The notes under the pieces: model-generated
What the model saw: only the letters and a program-made list of their open reading frames with translations
The model's database searches: none
Told to the model about the DNA's origin: nothing
Part shown: piece after piece, positions 12,979-24,065 of the stretch
Layout: each line of letters begins with the position of its first letter
Position numbering within the stretch: position 1 is the first letter of the stretch
Position numbers and translations under genes: made by a program
Assembly (NCBI GenBank): GCA_030248295.1
Contig: JASANH010000651.1
Span: forward strand, 186,001-250,000
Direction: 5' to 3'
DNA length: 64,000 nucleotides
From: Mesodorylaimus sp. YZB2_4
Taxonomy: Eukaryota; Nematoda; Enoplea; Dorylaimida; Dorylaimidae

Positions 12979-14515
12979 TCACGCAATAAGTCACTTTGTG
13001 GGAACCACTTGATCAGCCGGATATGCGGGAACTGATCCAGACCTGCAGGCAGTTGCCTTTCTAGGCGCCACACACTGGATGGTATAGTTTGGAAATTTTG
13101 TAAATGCTTTGGAGAAAGCTTCCTAGAAGACAAAAATAAATTATAGCCCTTCGAAGATGGTCAACAGTCACAGATTGTTAGTCACTGTGAGTACACGCCC
13201 ACGTACTGTATGGCTTGTGAGATTCATAAAATTTCATCGGTCGTTTGCACTCCGGTTGGATCTGCGACTCCTACATATACTGTAGTCGCCCACTTTTTTA
13301 GTTTCTTTTTGTACTTTGTCCTTTCTTACCTTTTTTATTCACCAACAAAATTGGCTGTTATGGCTTGATACAAAACAAACAGGTCCTCGAAACAGTATAC
13401 TTGGGATGTGCTCGCTGTGCTCTAAGGCCCTATTTGTATCCACTTGTAACATCCCTTTGACAACCTTCAGCCCTTGGGTGAAAGAAAATGTGATGATTTA
13501 CAGTACCTACTCACAGTATGTCACACTACACTGATATGTTAGCCATGAATGAGAGGTATAACCTTGCTAACATGGCACACAAAAATTGCGTTACCTAATA
13601 ATAATAGTAATTAATAAAACTATCGCCTTTTAAAGACTCATGAGCAAGACTTAAAAAGGTAGAAGAGAATATAGCGGGACGGAAATTCCGACTGGAGCTC
13701 CGCGGACTACACGGCGGCTGAATCATCAACCTGAAGAGTTGATGTTTCACAGTTTCGTGACGGCTAAACATTGCCATCCTGGCTGTCGTGATGTTTTTTG
13801 TTGTCCCCAACTAAAAAAAGTGCAGACATTAATTTTTTATCTGCAGTACAATGTGTATAGTGTGCCATTTTTTATGACTTCCTGACTCATGAATAGTACA
13901 AGCCGATGTGTGGCTTGTGAGATTCAGAAAATTCCATTGCTCGTTTGGATGTAATGTGCTCAAACCTGCATCTGAAGATCGTCTGTAAACTTGGTAGGCG
14001 TGTGTTCTACCTCTCGATCAAGCAATTTCTTGACCACATTCTCTTCCAGTTCTCCCATGTGTACCATCCCTGGCAAATAAGGCTTGGGGAAATCCAAAAA
14101 TGGCTCTCCATTTAACAAAATGGTCGCAGTCTCTGTACTTAATCCATAATTATTTAAAATCTCTCCATTCTTTCAAAAAGAATTATGGATTTATATCTTG
14201 AAACACTAAATCTTGAAGTAAGCCAAAATTTGAATTTTGAGTAATCTTACTGTATTTTCACAGGATATTGAGGCATAATATCGATTATTTCGATGCCATC
14301 CGGTGCTTTATAATTTGGAAGATTTTGGGTCATTTTTGAAGGATTATAGTCACATTATGACCACGAAGTGTTTTGGCCATGCGAAAATTAAAGATGACAT
14401 GACTACTACTGAAACCAGGAGCAAGTTGAAGGATATTGAGCGAATGCAGTGGTGTGATGAAACAGAACAAAATGAGAATAGGAACTATTTTATAAGCCAT
14501 TGTGACGAAGTCCAT
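12979..14515 (-). pseudogene. UDP-glucuronosyltransferase relic
   Basis: Three exon-like blocks are visible. Block 1 (14,251-14,515) starts at ATG 14,515 with a signal peptide followed by LNILQLAPGFSSSHVIF and GHNVTII, the usual UGT N-terminus. A one-base frame change in the A run near 14,330 is needed to continue into LPNYKAPDGIEIIDIMP. Block 2 (13,966-14,169) gives NGEPFLDFPKPYLPGMVHMG, the region before the C-terminal domain. Block 3 (12,979-13,122) gives AFTKFPNYTIQ and, after another frame change, IRLIKWFPQSDLL, the hallmark PQNDLL motif. About 150 residues between blocks 1 and 2, the SFGS segment and the HGG-containing end are missing. UGTs conjugate lipophilic toxins in the ER. Two frameshifts plus missing exons make this a decayed copy, though the A-run shift alone could be a sequencing error. 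Confidence 0.75.
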
Positions 14516-15580
14516 TTGATTCCCCGCTCAATCTATCGACAATCAGCAGTTCTGGCCAAAACCAATAGCAGTGATATAGTTCTTGTTCTGGACTGACCTT
14601 TCAACCTGTCTTGAGGATGCTTGGGCGCATACTACATACTTCGAATCTTTCCCTATCCCGCTAGAAGAGGTCGTCTAATCCAGGTCCTGTGCATTTCCCT
14701 GGTTTGCATGTATCGAAATTATCGACATACCCTCAGAAAATGCACCTAGCCTAGCCAGGAAGCAGGTATGTCCGATAATTTGGATCTGCTTAGCATCAGT
14801 TGAGAGTAGCACAAGTGTTGTGCTCTGGAAAACAGAGAAACGAGATACCAGGAAATATGTAGTGATCTGTCTGATGTTCTTCCTGATGGAGGTTGATCAG
14901 AATCATCCTTCGAAGTAATGCCGCGGGCATGCAGGTGCTGATAATTTAAAGCACGTCTCCCACCAAAAATTTCAGGGGCACTCTTGCTCTTGAATATCTG
15001 GCCGGAGCTAAAAGCGGAAGAGCGCTGATTCTAGTGACAAAGAATGCTACGCTTACTCACACATCAGCTATCTAGCTGAGTTTTCGCTGGCTCATGTAAT
15101 AGGTGCCTCAGTGTAGGACATCCAGTGCGCACCCGAGATGCACAGACTATTTGTTTTCCGGCTGAGCGAAGCCGAGCTGACTGGTTTTGCTAACGAGCGA
15201 GGGATTGATTAGAGTAGGCCCTGGGCAGATGACTTCGATTAGTATACTTCTCGACGAACTGACGTTTGAAGCCGGCATCTGCGTTCCTGCGTGAATCCTC
15301 TTGGTCCAGCGTAGTGGACGCTAGTCATAAACTAGTTCGGCAATTGGGCTGCGTGGCTTGATTTGAACCTCAACACCACAGCGCAGTTGCTTCAGCGTAC
15401 TAGCACGAAAGCCTAACTGTTTCACTGGCGTCACGAACGGTCACGTCTGATTTTGATTGAAGCACGAGGGTCGCCGGCTTGAAATCACATGAGCTCTGCC
15501 CTCATAGGATCCTATTCGTGACGCCAATGTTTATTACGTTCGTTTATTACGAATTACGCCAGTTTTTTTTAAATAATCTT
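14516..15580. other. Intergenic, nothing recognised
   Basis: No coding region, RNA gene or clear repeat could be supported in this kilobase. It would contain any promoter of the UGT relic. Confidence 0.35.
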
Positions 15581-15584
15581 TTTG

Positions 15585-16010
15585 GGCCGAAGGCCTTTCC
15601 CTATCGCTGGCCTGCAGGCAAACCTTTTAAGCAAGGCTGTGCGGGGACCAGCACACAGCAGCGTCCCTCTGCATGTCTCCACTAATCGTAAGAGCACCTC
15701 CACGCGAAAGCATCCTGACTGGACACCGGCTTCCTCGAACGATGGCGGGCGGGCTTTGAACCCTGTTTGTGTTCGAAAGCCGATACTGTCTCCTCGGTTG
15801 GCCTCCGTCTCTCAACCCGAGCACCTCGACGGCACTGGGTGAGTCACCCACGGCGTGGTGTGCAAGGTCAGCGAGAGCGAGGGTTTATGGTTCGCAAACC
15901 GACCTCCATTACCGGGGATCGAACCCGGGACGAGTCCAGCCACTCGCTCCAAAGCAACACGGAGAGACGAATGTCGAACTACTCCACCACCGCGGCCGCC
16001 AAATTACGCC
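15585..16010 (-). repeat. SINE family 2, longest copy
   Basis: On the minus strand the head starts near 16,005 with GCCGCGGTGGTGGAGTAG (box A region). It reaches a good T arm, CCGGGTTCGATCCCCGG near 15,910-15,930, which forms a 5-bp stem around TTCGATC. The body then carries the blocks CTTGCACACCACGCC, GTGGGTGACTCACCCAG and CCGCCATCGTTCGAGGAAG. The same blocks recur near 9.5, 27.4-28.5, 28.6-28.97, 32.7 and 57.5-57.76 kb. The head is tRNA-like with a long variable region, as in leucine or serine tRNAs. Confidence 0.7.
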
Positions 16011-16209
16011 AGTTGGTAGACTAGTTTATGACTAGCGTCCATTACCCTGGACCTAGGGGACTCATGCAGGATCGCAGATGCTGGCTACAAACGTCAGGTT
16101 GTCGAGAAGTGTACTAATCGAACTGATCTGCACAGGCAGAGAGCAGGGCCTCAATGTACATATAAGCGATGCTTGGTGCCAACAACCAGTCTTATCAATC
16201 CCTCGCGTG

Positions 16210-16890
16210 TTAGGAAAAACGGTCAGCTCGGCCTCGCTCAGTCACGGCCGGATCGGATTTACGTGCTTCGGTTCGGTTTCGGTTCTAGCTAATTGGTTTG
16301 GTTCGGTTCTAAACCTTTCGGCTTGGTTCAATTTTTCGGTTTGACAGCAACAATGTTAGTTTTTCCTATGCAATTCAGCCGCAAGGTTGACCATCATCCG
16401 TGATGCCGTACTTTACCTCCACAAAGCATGCTGCATAGCAAATCACTATCATAGAAATGAAAGCAAGCCACAACGAAAGCTAAATCATGACATCGCACTA
16501 TTTTTTTGTGGCAGACCAGAACAGAAAATTATATGACTTCTGACAAAAACGCTCAGCACGTTCTCTCGGAAGCACACTTTATTCCCAATAGACTGGGCTG
16601 GGGTGACTCAAGCGAGCTAGTGTTCCGCTGCCTGTGTGCTGCTGCGTGGGAAAGGCTCTGGGCGCTGGCTCTCACATCAGACCCAATCAAAATTTTATTG
16701 GCCCTGGGCCTATATTCAAAAATCATATCCATTGCTCCACGATTGCGCAACACCAGCTGCTTGGTATGCCATAGAACTGAAACATTTTGGTTCGGTGCAC
16801 CGAACCGAAATTTCGATTCCACCTCTTTCGGTTCGGTTCCAGGACCGAGAACCGAACCGATCCGCCCGTGATCGCTCAGCCCTGACTGGG
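16210..16890. mobile_element. Candidate hAT-type MITE with TTCGG subterminal repeats
   Basis: The left side contains CACGGCCGGATCGG and then repeated TTCGG units near 16,265-16,325. The right side carries an inverted CGAACCGATCC...CGTGATCGCTCAGCCCTG near 16,795-16,880. Read inward, the right end begins CAGGGCTGAGCGATC, the style of hAT termini. The left terminus is degenerate and no target-site duplication was found, so this is an old copy or the boundary is misplaced. No transposase is encoded. Confidence 0.4.
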
Positions 16891-17529
16891 GAGGAAGACA
16901 AATACAAAGTCTGCGCACTATTCATGCTCATACTACTCGGGTGCACCTATTACACACAGCTATTCATGCTCATCTCGTGTTCGGTCTTTTTTAAACACGG
17001 TATCATGACTAGGATCGTATCTCGCCGCGTATCTCGCCACAGTTCTTTTGTAGTCATGTACAGTACTGGTGGTACAGACAGGCCTACCAGGATAAATGGG
17101 AGCCATAGTAACTCTTAAGAACGGGTGGAATATGATGGGCTACGCTACCCTCTGCAGGTCTTTCTACCTTCAAGTGCCTCGACCTGGTTTCTGTGCTTAG
17201 TATGGCCACTGGTATACTTGCCTCCATTGATACCTCGGCACTATTGCCGTCGTTGTATGGCGCGCATGCAGACCGAATGATAATGGTGTATTTTGTTTCC
17301 CAATGAGAAAAGTGGGAAATCTCTCAATCATGAGATTGCTTCTTTGTTTTCGCGCATTCTATAAGGCCAGCTTTTATGCGTGTGAATCAGCAGTCTCTAA
17401 GTAAGCCGTGAACAGTGTGCGGGAGCTAGCTAGGGCGTCCTACCGTAGTCCTGGGACGCGCCTGAGATTCAATCGAGGACAAAACGTGCAATTCCATCAC
17501 CACGAATCATCATCCAAGTTTATCTGAGA

Positions 17530-19549
17530 ATGTCGAGTGAACTTGCTGATGATCGACTTCAAATAGTTCCATCGAAATATGCTAATTCTATGATAGCTTA
17601 CAAAATTCCGGACCAATCCGACGGTTATTACATTTTCCGGAAGACGAAAACGATGATTGGTCCGGATGGAAGCAAATCGGAATCGTATCGATGTCGTGGA
17701 TGTGAGAAGACGAAAGGTGACGGATTCATTTCGACTACGCTGTTAAGAAATGGACGAATGGTTCGTGATCCAGACCCGGAGCACAGGACCGGATGCGAGC
17801 CAATGAGTCGAATCGAAGTTGAGGCATTGAAATTACGACGTGAAATGATGAAACGATGTCGAGATGGCGAGGATCCGAGAACGGCTTACGAAATGGTATT
17901 GGCCGAAAGTGCGACTGTATTTGATCCTGACGACGAGTCGGGCCAGTTGCTACGGGACAAGGTCGGAACGTACGACTCCCTGCGTGGTGCTATGTGCAGG
18001 TATGCAAATATTTCCTTTGTTTTTTTGTCTGACAAATGTCTGAAACTAACGATTTGGGGCATTGACATGAATAATATAGAGAAACGCGTGGTGTGGTTGA
18101 TAACCTTGCCGTGCCGCATGTTAGAAATAGGAGCTTTCTGAGATAGGGTTACAGAAACGCGACTTTTTCAGAAATGCAGCCAAGAATCGAGGTGAAGATT
18201 ACGCGGGATTATCCACGCGTGAGAAACGACGTATATCGGCTATAAACGCAGCTAGAAAGAGAAAATCAACGCAGGGATTACATCAAGTTCCGTCAACCGT
18301 GGTCGAGGAATCCATAGTTCAGGACGATTTAGAGATGACCACGGCCGTCGACTGGCTTCACGACTCTGATCTACCGAGGACCACAACCTCGCCTGTGCGT
18401 CGTCAAAATGTTATAACGTAAGTCGAATTTCGATTACTCACTGTTTTTTAGAGGTTTCCTGTGAAAAACGAAACATTTGCCGGAAAAGTGGTCAGTTTTT
18501 TAAAAATGATTCCCTCTGAACTTTTGTAACCTTATATTTTCATTCTCTCACTCAGTTATTGGGTTAGACACAAAGACCTGTGGTTTGGAGATGCCCATCA
18601 GGTGCCCGTTCAGTGTGCAAAAGGCAATGGTCCGTAGTACTGGAGGCAGTGACCAATGGCGCTCTCAATACCTAGGGCAGTCAACTGATAAACAGTAAGT
18701 CTTCCGATCTGGTCCATGACGGATGACGTGTCCAGCTGCTGGCTGTGTGCAAGACAAATGTGTAGGCTCTAAAAAGTTTCATGGAGTCATTTTTCAAAGT
18801 TGGTCATCACTTGGTCTTTTCTTGTGGACGGTGTTTCTACAGTGTGCTGATTCTGGTTATAGGGTAGCTTCGGGCTCATTAACACCTCCGCCACGCCTGG
18901 TCCCGTATCCACGAAGACGCGGGGATCGATCTTCGATACCAGAACACGATTATAACACAACCTATCGCAATGGAGCATTGCCTAACGTGACTGTGGTCCG
19001 AAATGAACTGGGCGATGCATTCTTCAGTTCTGCCAGAGGATCAAGTAAGCGCAAAAAGATTAGTCAGTTTGGCGGAAGCCAGGTACCGTCATGTGCAAAA
19101 GCTTAGGAGCCCCATGTGGAGACTAAGTGGGCCTGTTGGGGAGTGGTAATTGCACGTTTCAGTCCTCCCGCCATTTTTAAGTTTAAATTCTTGATGGGAA
19201 ACTGCAGTTTTCTTTCACAGTTTTGAACTATCTGCGTGAATAAAGTAGAATGCGAGCGGCAGGAAGGCTGACCTGCTGGTTGATCTGATGCCACTCAAAC
19301 AGTGCTCTGTCATTCTCTGTCGACACGAGTCGCTCGCGAGGTCAACTCTGCCCCACATGCAATACATGGTGAGAGCATGCTAAGTGCTTTTAGGTACAGC
19401 ATCAATGGCCCATGCTCGAAAAAGCCTACCCAGGTCGACCCCAACATCATCGCCGGATAAAAATGTTCAAAATGTTAGCGCCGCATCTGTAACCGATATT
19501 GTGAAGGCGATTGAGACTTGTCGAAAAAAGACACGATGGGAAAGTTTTG
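17530..19549 (+). CDS. FLYWCH-like zinc-finger protein, 3' end not located
   Basis: Four exons join with correct phase: 17,530-17,999, 18,172-18,417, 18,863-19,044 and 19,394-19,549, giving about 351 residues before the last exon. The N-terminal 90 residues have the pattern YYIFRKTKT, YRCRGCEKTKG, then EHRTGCEP, with C55, C58, H85 and C89 as likely zinc ligands. This resembles FLYWCH/MULE-type DNA-binding fingers common in nematodes. Residues 95-155 are a charged helical region rich in R and K. The remainder is low-complexity, with serine, threonine and proline (SLTPPPRLVPYPRRR). The last exon is uncertain: a donor GTAAGTT follows 19,549, and an acceptor TTGCATTTCAG near 20,362 would give a short end (AGKSLK then stop). 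Likely nuclear; whether a transcription factor or a domesticated transposon protein cannot be decided. Confidence 0.7.
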
Positions 19550-21955
19550 GTAAGTTTTTCATGGCTTTTGATTGAGATATCAGCTCAGAAGACACGAAGG
19601 ATCAATAAAGCTAGTTTCGAAGCTTGCGAATACTCTTCATAGAAGCTAACATAAGCGTGTTCTGCTTGGCAAATTATGACGACACTCCGCCCTAGCCCGA
19701 CAAAAACTTGTTTTGAGCAAGTAACTTTTGAGATGTTTAAAAGAACAGTTAACCACAAAATGAAGATCTTTTGTTGTGACCAAATCAATCAAAGTATAAC
19801 GTTATTCTGTATAAAGGCATAAAAACATAAAAGTGCATCGATTAGCCCATTTTGACTTGACAGAAACTGAACCTGCTTAGCATACAGAATGCATAGGCCG
19901 CTCGTTTGATGCCTTAAGTAAGACTCGAGTGCCATCTAATAAGAGAATAAGCAAAGTTTTAGGAGTGGTTTAGCAAGGGTAATAGTAGCAAATGTAATCG
20001 AACAGAGCATCAAACCAGAAGTACATGGAGACCCACACCAGAGAAATTCCCAGTGAAAAATAAAGTCCCATGCCTTGGTCTGCCTCAGACTGATTATTGA
20101 TTCGCATGCAGTGTCACTGCACTGCGCCCTTTGTGTCCATAGCTTAGGACGGGTGTCATCATACTGCATACCGTTTCACAGGCCTCTTGCAACACAAAAT
20201 TTAAATTTTCCCGCTACAAGCCACTTATGACAGTTTTAAGCACAGTACGAAAAGTTCCTCACTTCAAATCCTCTGCGTTAGTTATATGGTAATATTCTTA
20301 ATTTTATTTATTATTTTCCCAGTTTTTGGTTCTAATTGATGGTCGAGAGCTGTTGCATTTCAGCTGGAAAAAGCTTGAAGTGAAGGACTTCAGCTGTCAT
20401 AAGCGGCTTGCAGCAGGAAGCTCAAATTTTTCTTCGTGCGAGGCCTGTGAAATGGCTTATACCAATGCCCTGAGAGGATTTGCTGAGATTTTTAAATAAT
20501 TTACGACGTGTTTTTGGAGAGGAATATTTTACGCATTGCTGGATTAGTTGGCTCGGTTTGGGCACGGAATTGCCAAACTTAAATATAGCTCGGAGTGGCA
20601 TGAGTCAGTCTTTACTCGTATTTATGATCATGATTTATTTTTTGTGTGCTAGCTGCCTTTGCCCCACATTTAGAGGGCCATTCATACAAGCATTTTCAGG
20701 CGAATACGTGGCAAAAACGTTGGAAGCGATGCCAGAAGACACTGCCGCCAAAGGAGCACGAGAGATACAGGAAATTATGTTTCGTCTGCAAGGTATCAGC
20801 GAATAACGTTCCTGTCGTCACTGTACTCTCTGCTGCAGTGTCATTGTTTTGTGTTGTATAGGATGGTTGAAAAGTTGAGTTGCAGGTGTATTTGGGGACA
20901 TGAGTAGCTGGGGCCGGTTTCACAGTCACCCAGGACGTGGCCTAAATATTAGGGCACCCCAAGTCCTATCCTACATCTGTGTGCACTGTCCTAAATGTAG
21001 GACATGTCCTAGATAATTGGGAAGGTTTCCTGGGCGAATATTTTGGTTTTGTTAGTTGCTTGGCTGTTGTGTTTGAATCATATGCTGTACTGTATGTGAC
21101 TGTTATCTGCTGTATCAGAGTAGCTTAATGTATTGTTCATAAGGAATGTGTACGAGATACTGGAAGAGGAGACATGGATATGGTGTTGTGTCCTAAATGT
21201 GTGCCTACGTGGCGGACACGCACACTTTGTCAGTTACACCAATCGAAACGGGGGGGGGGGTGCTATTTGGGGCCTCGTCTGCTATCATTCTTGGCCAGCC
21301 AGTTGTAGAGTGGGTTGTAAGAACAACGATGCCTGGTGATGTTGTTATGGGCTACGTTTGGAGTGTTAGGGGCAAGCTGAAGTTACTAGAAATAGTATGT
21401 AATTCAAGAATTTTTTATTTTGAGAATTTCGTGTTTGAGACTTGAGGTTTAGGGTTTATCTTTGGCGTGTTTCGTATGTTCAATTTCGGTTGTTCCGGAT
21501 AAAGGGTCGGCTTATCACTCGTCTGCACAATTTTTGGTCATCTGCAGTGCATTGGCGACCATATCGGGTGCAGTGTCGACAGCAGCACATGTGTGTGGCC
21601 TGGTCTATGGGAAGTGGAGATACCAAAGCTGGATGTTGATGGTATGCTGGCACAGGGATGAGCTTGTCCATGACATGTTAAGCTTCATTACTCGACGTGT
21701 AATTAGAGTTCCACTTTTGTCAGGAAATGCAGTGATGCTGCATACCTGTGTTCAGAAACTAGAGGAGTAGGAACCGGCATATTATAAGGTGACTGAAAGT
21801 GATGGCAGGATTACAATCAGCCGGGTTCAATACCGTTTTTGATCATTGTGGGTCGCCTTGTAATACGACTGGGCCCGTATTACTGTAGGGAGTGGCCAGT
21901 GGAGCTTTTGCCACGCGCAAAAAACCTAGGGCAGCCTAACAAGTCTTTCGACCTA
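19550..21955. other. Intergenic, possible last exon of the zinc-finger gene
   Basis: Open frames at 20,480-20,806, 20,646-20,861 and 21,462-21,770 have no recognised domain. An 11-G run lies at 21,250-21,260. A candidate terminal exon of the upstream gene ends at a stop near 20,383. Confidence 0.35.
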
Positions 21956-21957
21956 GT

Positions 21958-22170
21958 CCATGGCTGAAACATCATGTTCATGTGCATGTTTTACCACATC
22001 ACCAAACGGTTATGCGCACTCGAGGGTGAAGGGACACATTTTACACGAAATGATTTACCGGCCCGCGAGTCGAACACTCGCCCGTAAATGCGCACCTGGC
22101 GTGAGAGGCAGACGCCTAACCCACGCCACGAGGCCGGCGGGTTAGGCGTCTGCCTCTCACGCCGGCCTCG
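21958..22170 (-). repeat. SINE family 1 copy with inverted partial head
   Basis: The minus strand carries a tRNA-like head (GGCGTCTGCCTCTCACGCC, then GAGTGTTCGACTCGC with a 5-bp T stem). A body follows (CACTTCGTGT-type block, CCTTCACCCTCGAGTGCGC), ending in an ATGAACATGA tail near 21,970. The head is followed at 22,139-22,168 by an inverted repeat of its own GGGTTAGGCGTCTGCCTCTC part, producing a perfect hairpin arm of about 20 bases. Related copies are at 34.54, 43.79 and 58.43 kb. Confidence 0.7.
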
Positions 22171-22534
22171 ATTTGGGACTAATCTGACGGGTGCGGTTCC
22201 CAGCTGCCGGCTCCGTTCAGAGTACCGATTGCTAGTCGACTCTTTACAACCTTGTACCTCCTCTCTCATGTCATGTGCACTGCCACCCGGACTCTTTGGA
22301 GGGATCTACAGTTTGCTTTGTTTCTTGTGTGAGCACTTCTGTCCCTGCCGAAATCCTTTGTTGTCCTTGGACGGACTTACAACTGCCAGAGGTTGCTGGC
22401 TGTAAGACCTGCCAGAGGAAGACTTAGCCAACTTACGATTAGCCGCCCACACGCAGTCCGAGACACACCGTGTAGAGTTGATTACCAACCTTGAGCAAGG
22501 CCCGTCTACCCGCAGGCTCTCAATTCTACGAGCA

Positions 22535-23605
22535 GCCGCACATGCCGGCCGCAAGCGTGGTTCTGGCGGACCTGAGCCCGGAGTGCTCATAGAGCAAGTC
22601 CAGACCAGGAACTCTAGACTACCGATCCCTGCAAACAAACCAGACACTCGACCTCGGTATCTTATTGGCCCTGATTTAGGGCAGGCGGACAGGCTCTCTG
22701 ATGCAGGGCACGAATAGACTGGAGAGCGACGGCTGGCACGTGCGGCTGCTCCCCCAAATGTGAGTCTACGCGACCCTTCTAGTGTGGGACAGCAAACTAT
22801 AGTACGAGGTGTCCGCGGACTGCGTGGGGTGGTTCCTGTGGGTCGCGCCATCCTCTGGTCTGCCCTAGTCTGTCCTGGGGCGAGCCAAGGATTTCGCGAG
22901 GTTGACAGTGGCGTTCAACTCATTGTCAGTTTTTAAACTCACGAAGAAGAGGAAATCAGACTTTGACCAGGTCTGCTCCTGGTCCAAGTCTGCTCCAGGA
23001 CCAGGAGGATTCCTGCTAAGATTATTGAGCCTCTTGTTCTAACTTCTACGTGTGCTTTAGGAAGTCAAAAATGCAAGCCGGAAATGGGCATATTTACTAA
23101 AAAATGCATCATTGCTAACAATGCAAATAATGGGCTCGTTCCAACGTACTTAAATAACTCAAATGACCAGTTTCGATTCGTTTCTCAAGACTAGTCCCTA
23201 ATCGATGCCAAAACCACACCAGTCACTCAACCTCGATCTCACTCTTGAGTCTGGCATTGACTACAGAGGCTGACTGCGGTTCTCAAACCAGTGACTACTC
23301 TCCTCACGTGACCTGAAGAGGCAACTTGCCCGCTTTGGTAAATTCTTATTTTTAGAACCACCCAATTACCATTTGCGTACCCAATTTTTGGGAACTTACG
23401 CACAGTCTGAACCATTTATATGCGCGGAGAAGCAGCTCGGCTGCCGCGGATGTGACGAGGTCATGGACCCCTATCTCAATTATTCGTCGAAAGCCAAAAT
23501 TTTAACTTCCCAGCTGTCCCCATTTTGCAATCAAGAATTTCGACTTTTTTGCATACTCGTAGGCGCTGAAGCTCCAGAATTTCAGCTACACATACTGTAT
23601 CAGGA
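22535..23605 (+). mobile_element. Dispersed element, copy A of an inverted pair
   Basis: Nearly all of this stretch is matched, on the opposite strand, by 59,722-60,420. Shared blocks in order include GAGCCCGGAGTGCTCATAG, GGGACAGCAAACTATAGTA, GAGGAAATCAGACTT, AACTTACGCACAGTCTGAAC, CAATCAAGAATTTCGAC and GCTCCAGAATTTCAGC. Copy A carries roughly 200 extra bases near 22,965-23,175 and about 20 extra bases near 23,420. No transposase was recognised, so it is non-autonomous. Confidence 0.65.
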
Positions 23606-23840
23606 AAAGGTGGAGCTCCTGTTGAAGAAAGTTGGCCCGTCGATGATTTTGAGGGAGGAGAATAAGATTTTTGGTATCACCGGCCTACATCGCAAGCATA
23701 TCGCCTGTTTTGCAAACATGGTTTTGCATTGAGCACATAGGTGCATATGGTATGCGAGGGCTGACTTTGAGGATGAAGACAAGATAGTGGACTTGTGGGA
23801 TGCACTGCGGAGGAGGTTGAAAGTTTGACGAGCCAGGTGC
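23606..23840 (+). mobile_element. LINE retrotransposon 3' fragment
   Basis: The frame gives KVELLLKKVG, then ENKIFGITGLHRKHIACFAN, and in continuation WYARADFEDEDKIVDLW. This layout (post-reverse-transcriptase region ending in an R/K-rich helix) is matched by the minus strand near 45.6 kb, which reads EGLLKKLDN, ENRIFFGVLGLRNKHMA and TWAARAAYEEDN. It is the C-terminal tail of a non-LTR retrotransposon ORF2, 5'-truncated and interrupted by a stop. Confidence 0.5.
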
Positions 23841-23929
23841 ATTCTGTTACCGCGCATGTTCCAGGATTATTTTGCAGAGCCGTCTCTCGTGGATTTGTTA
23901 GGGTAGGGCGTTGAGAAATGGCATGGAAA

Positions 23930-24065
23930 AAAATTTAACAAAAAAGGAAAAGAAGAGAAAAGAATAAAGAATAAAACATTGAAAAAAATGAGAAAAAACG
24001 AAGAAAATTTAAAAAAAAGAAAATGAACCAAAAGAAAGAGAAAAAATGGAAAAAACAAAAAATAA
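23930..24065 (+). repeat. A-rich purine tract
   Basis: About 135 bases of A with interspersed G and few pyrimidines, on the plus strand about 90 bases beyond the LINE fragment. It could be a decayed LINE poly(A)-type tail or simple expansion. Confidence 0.6.
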
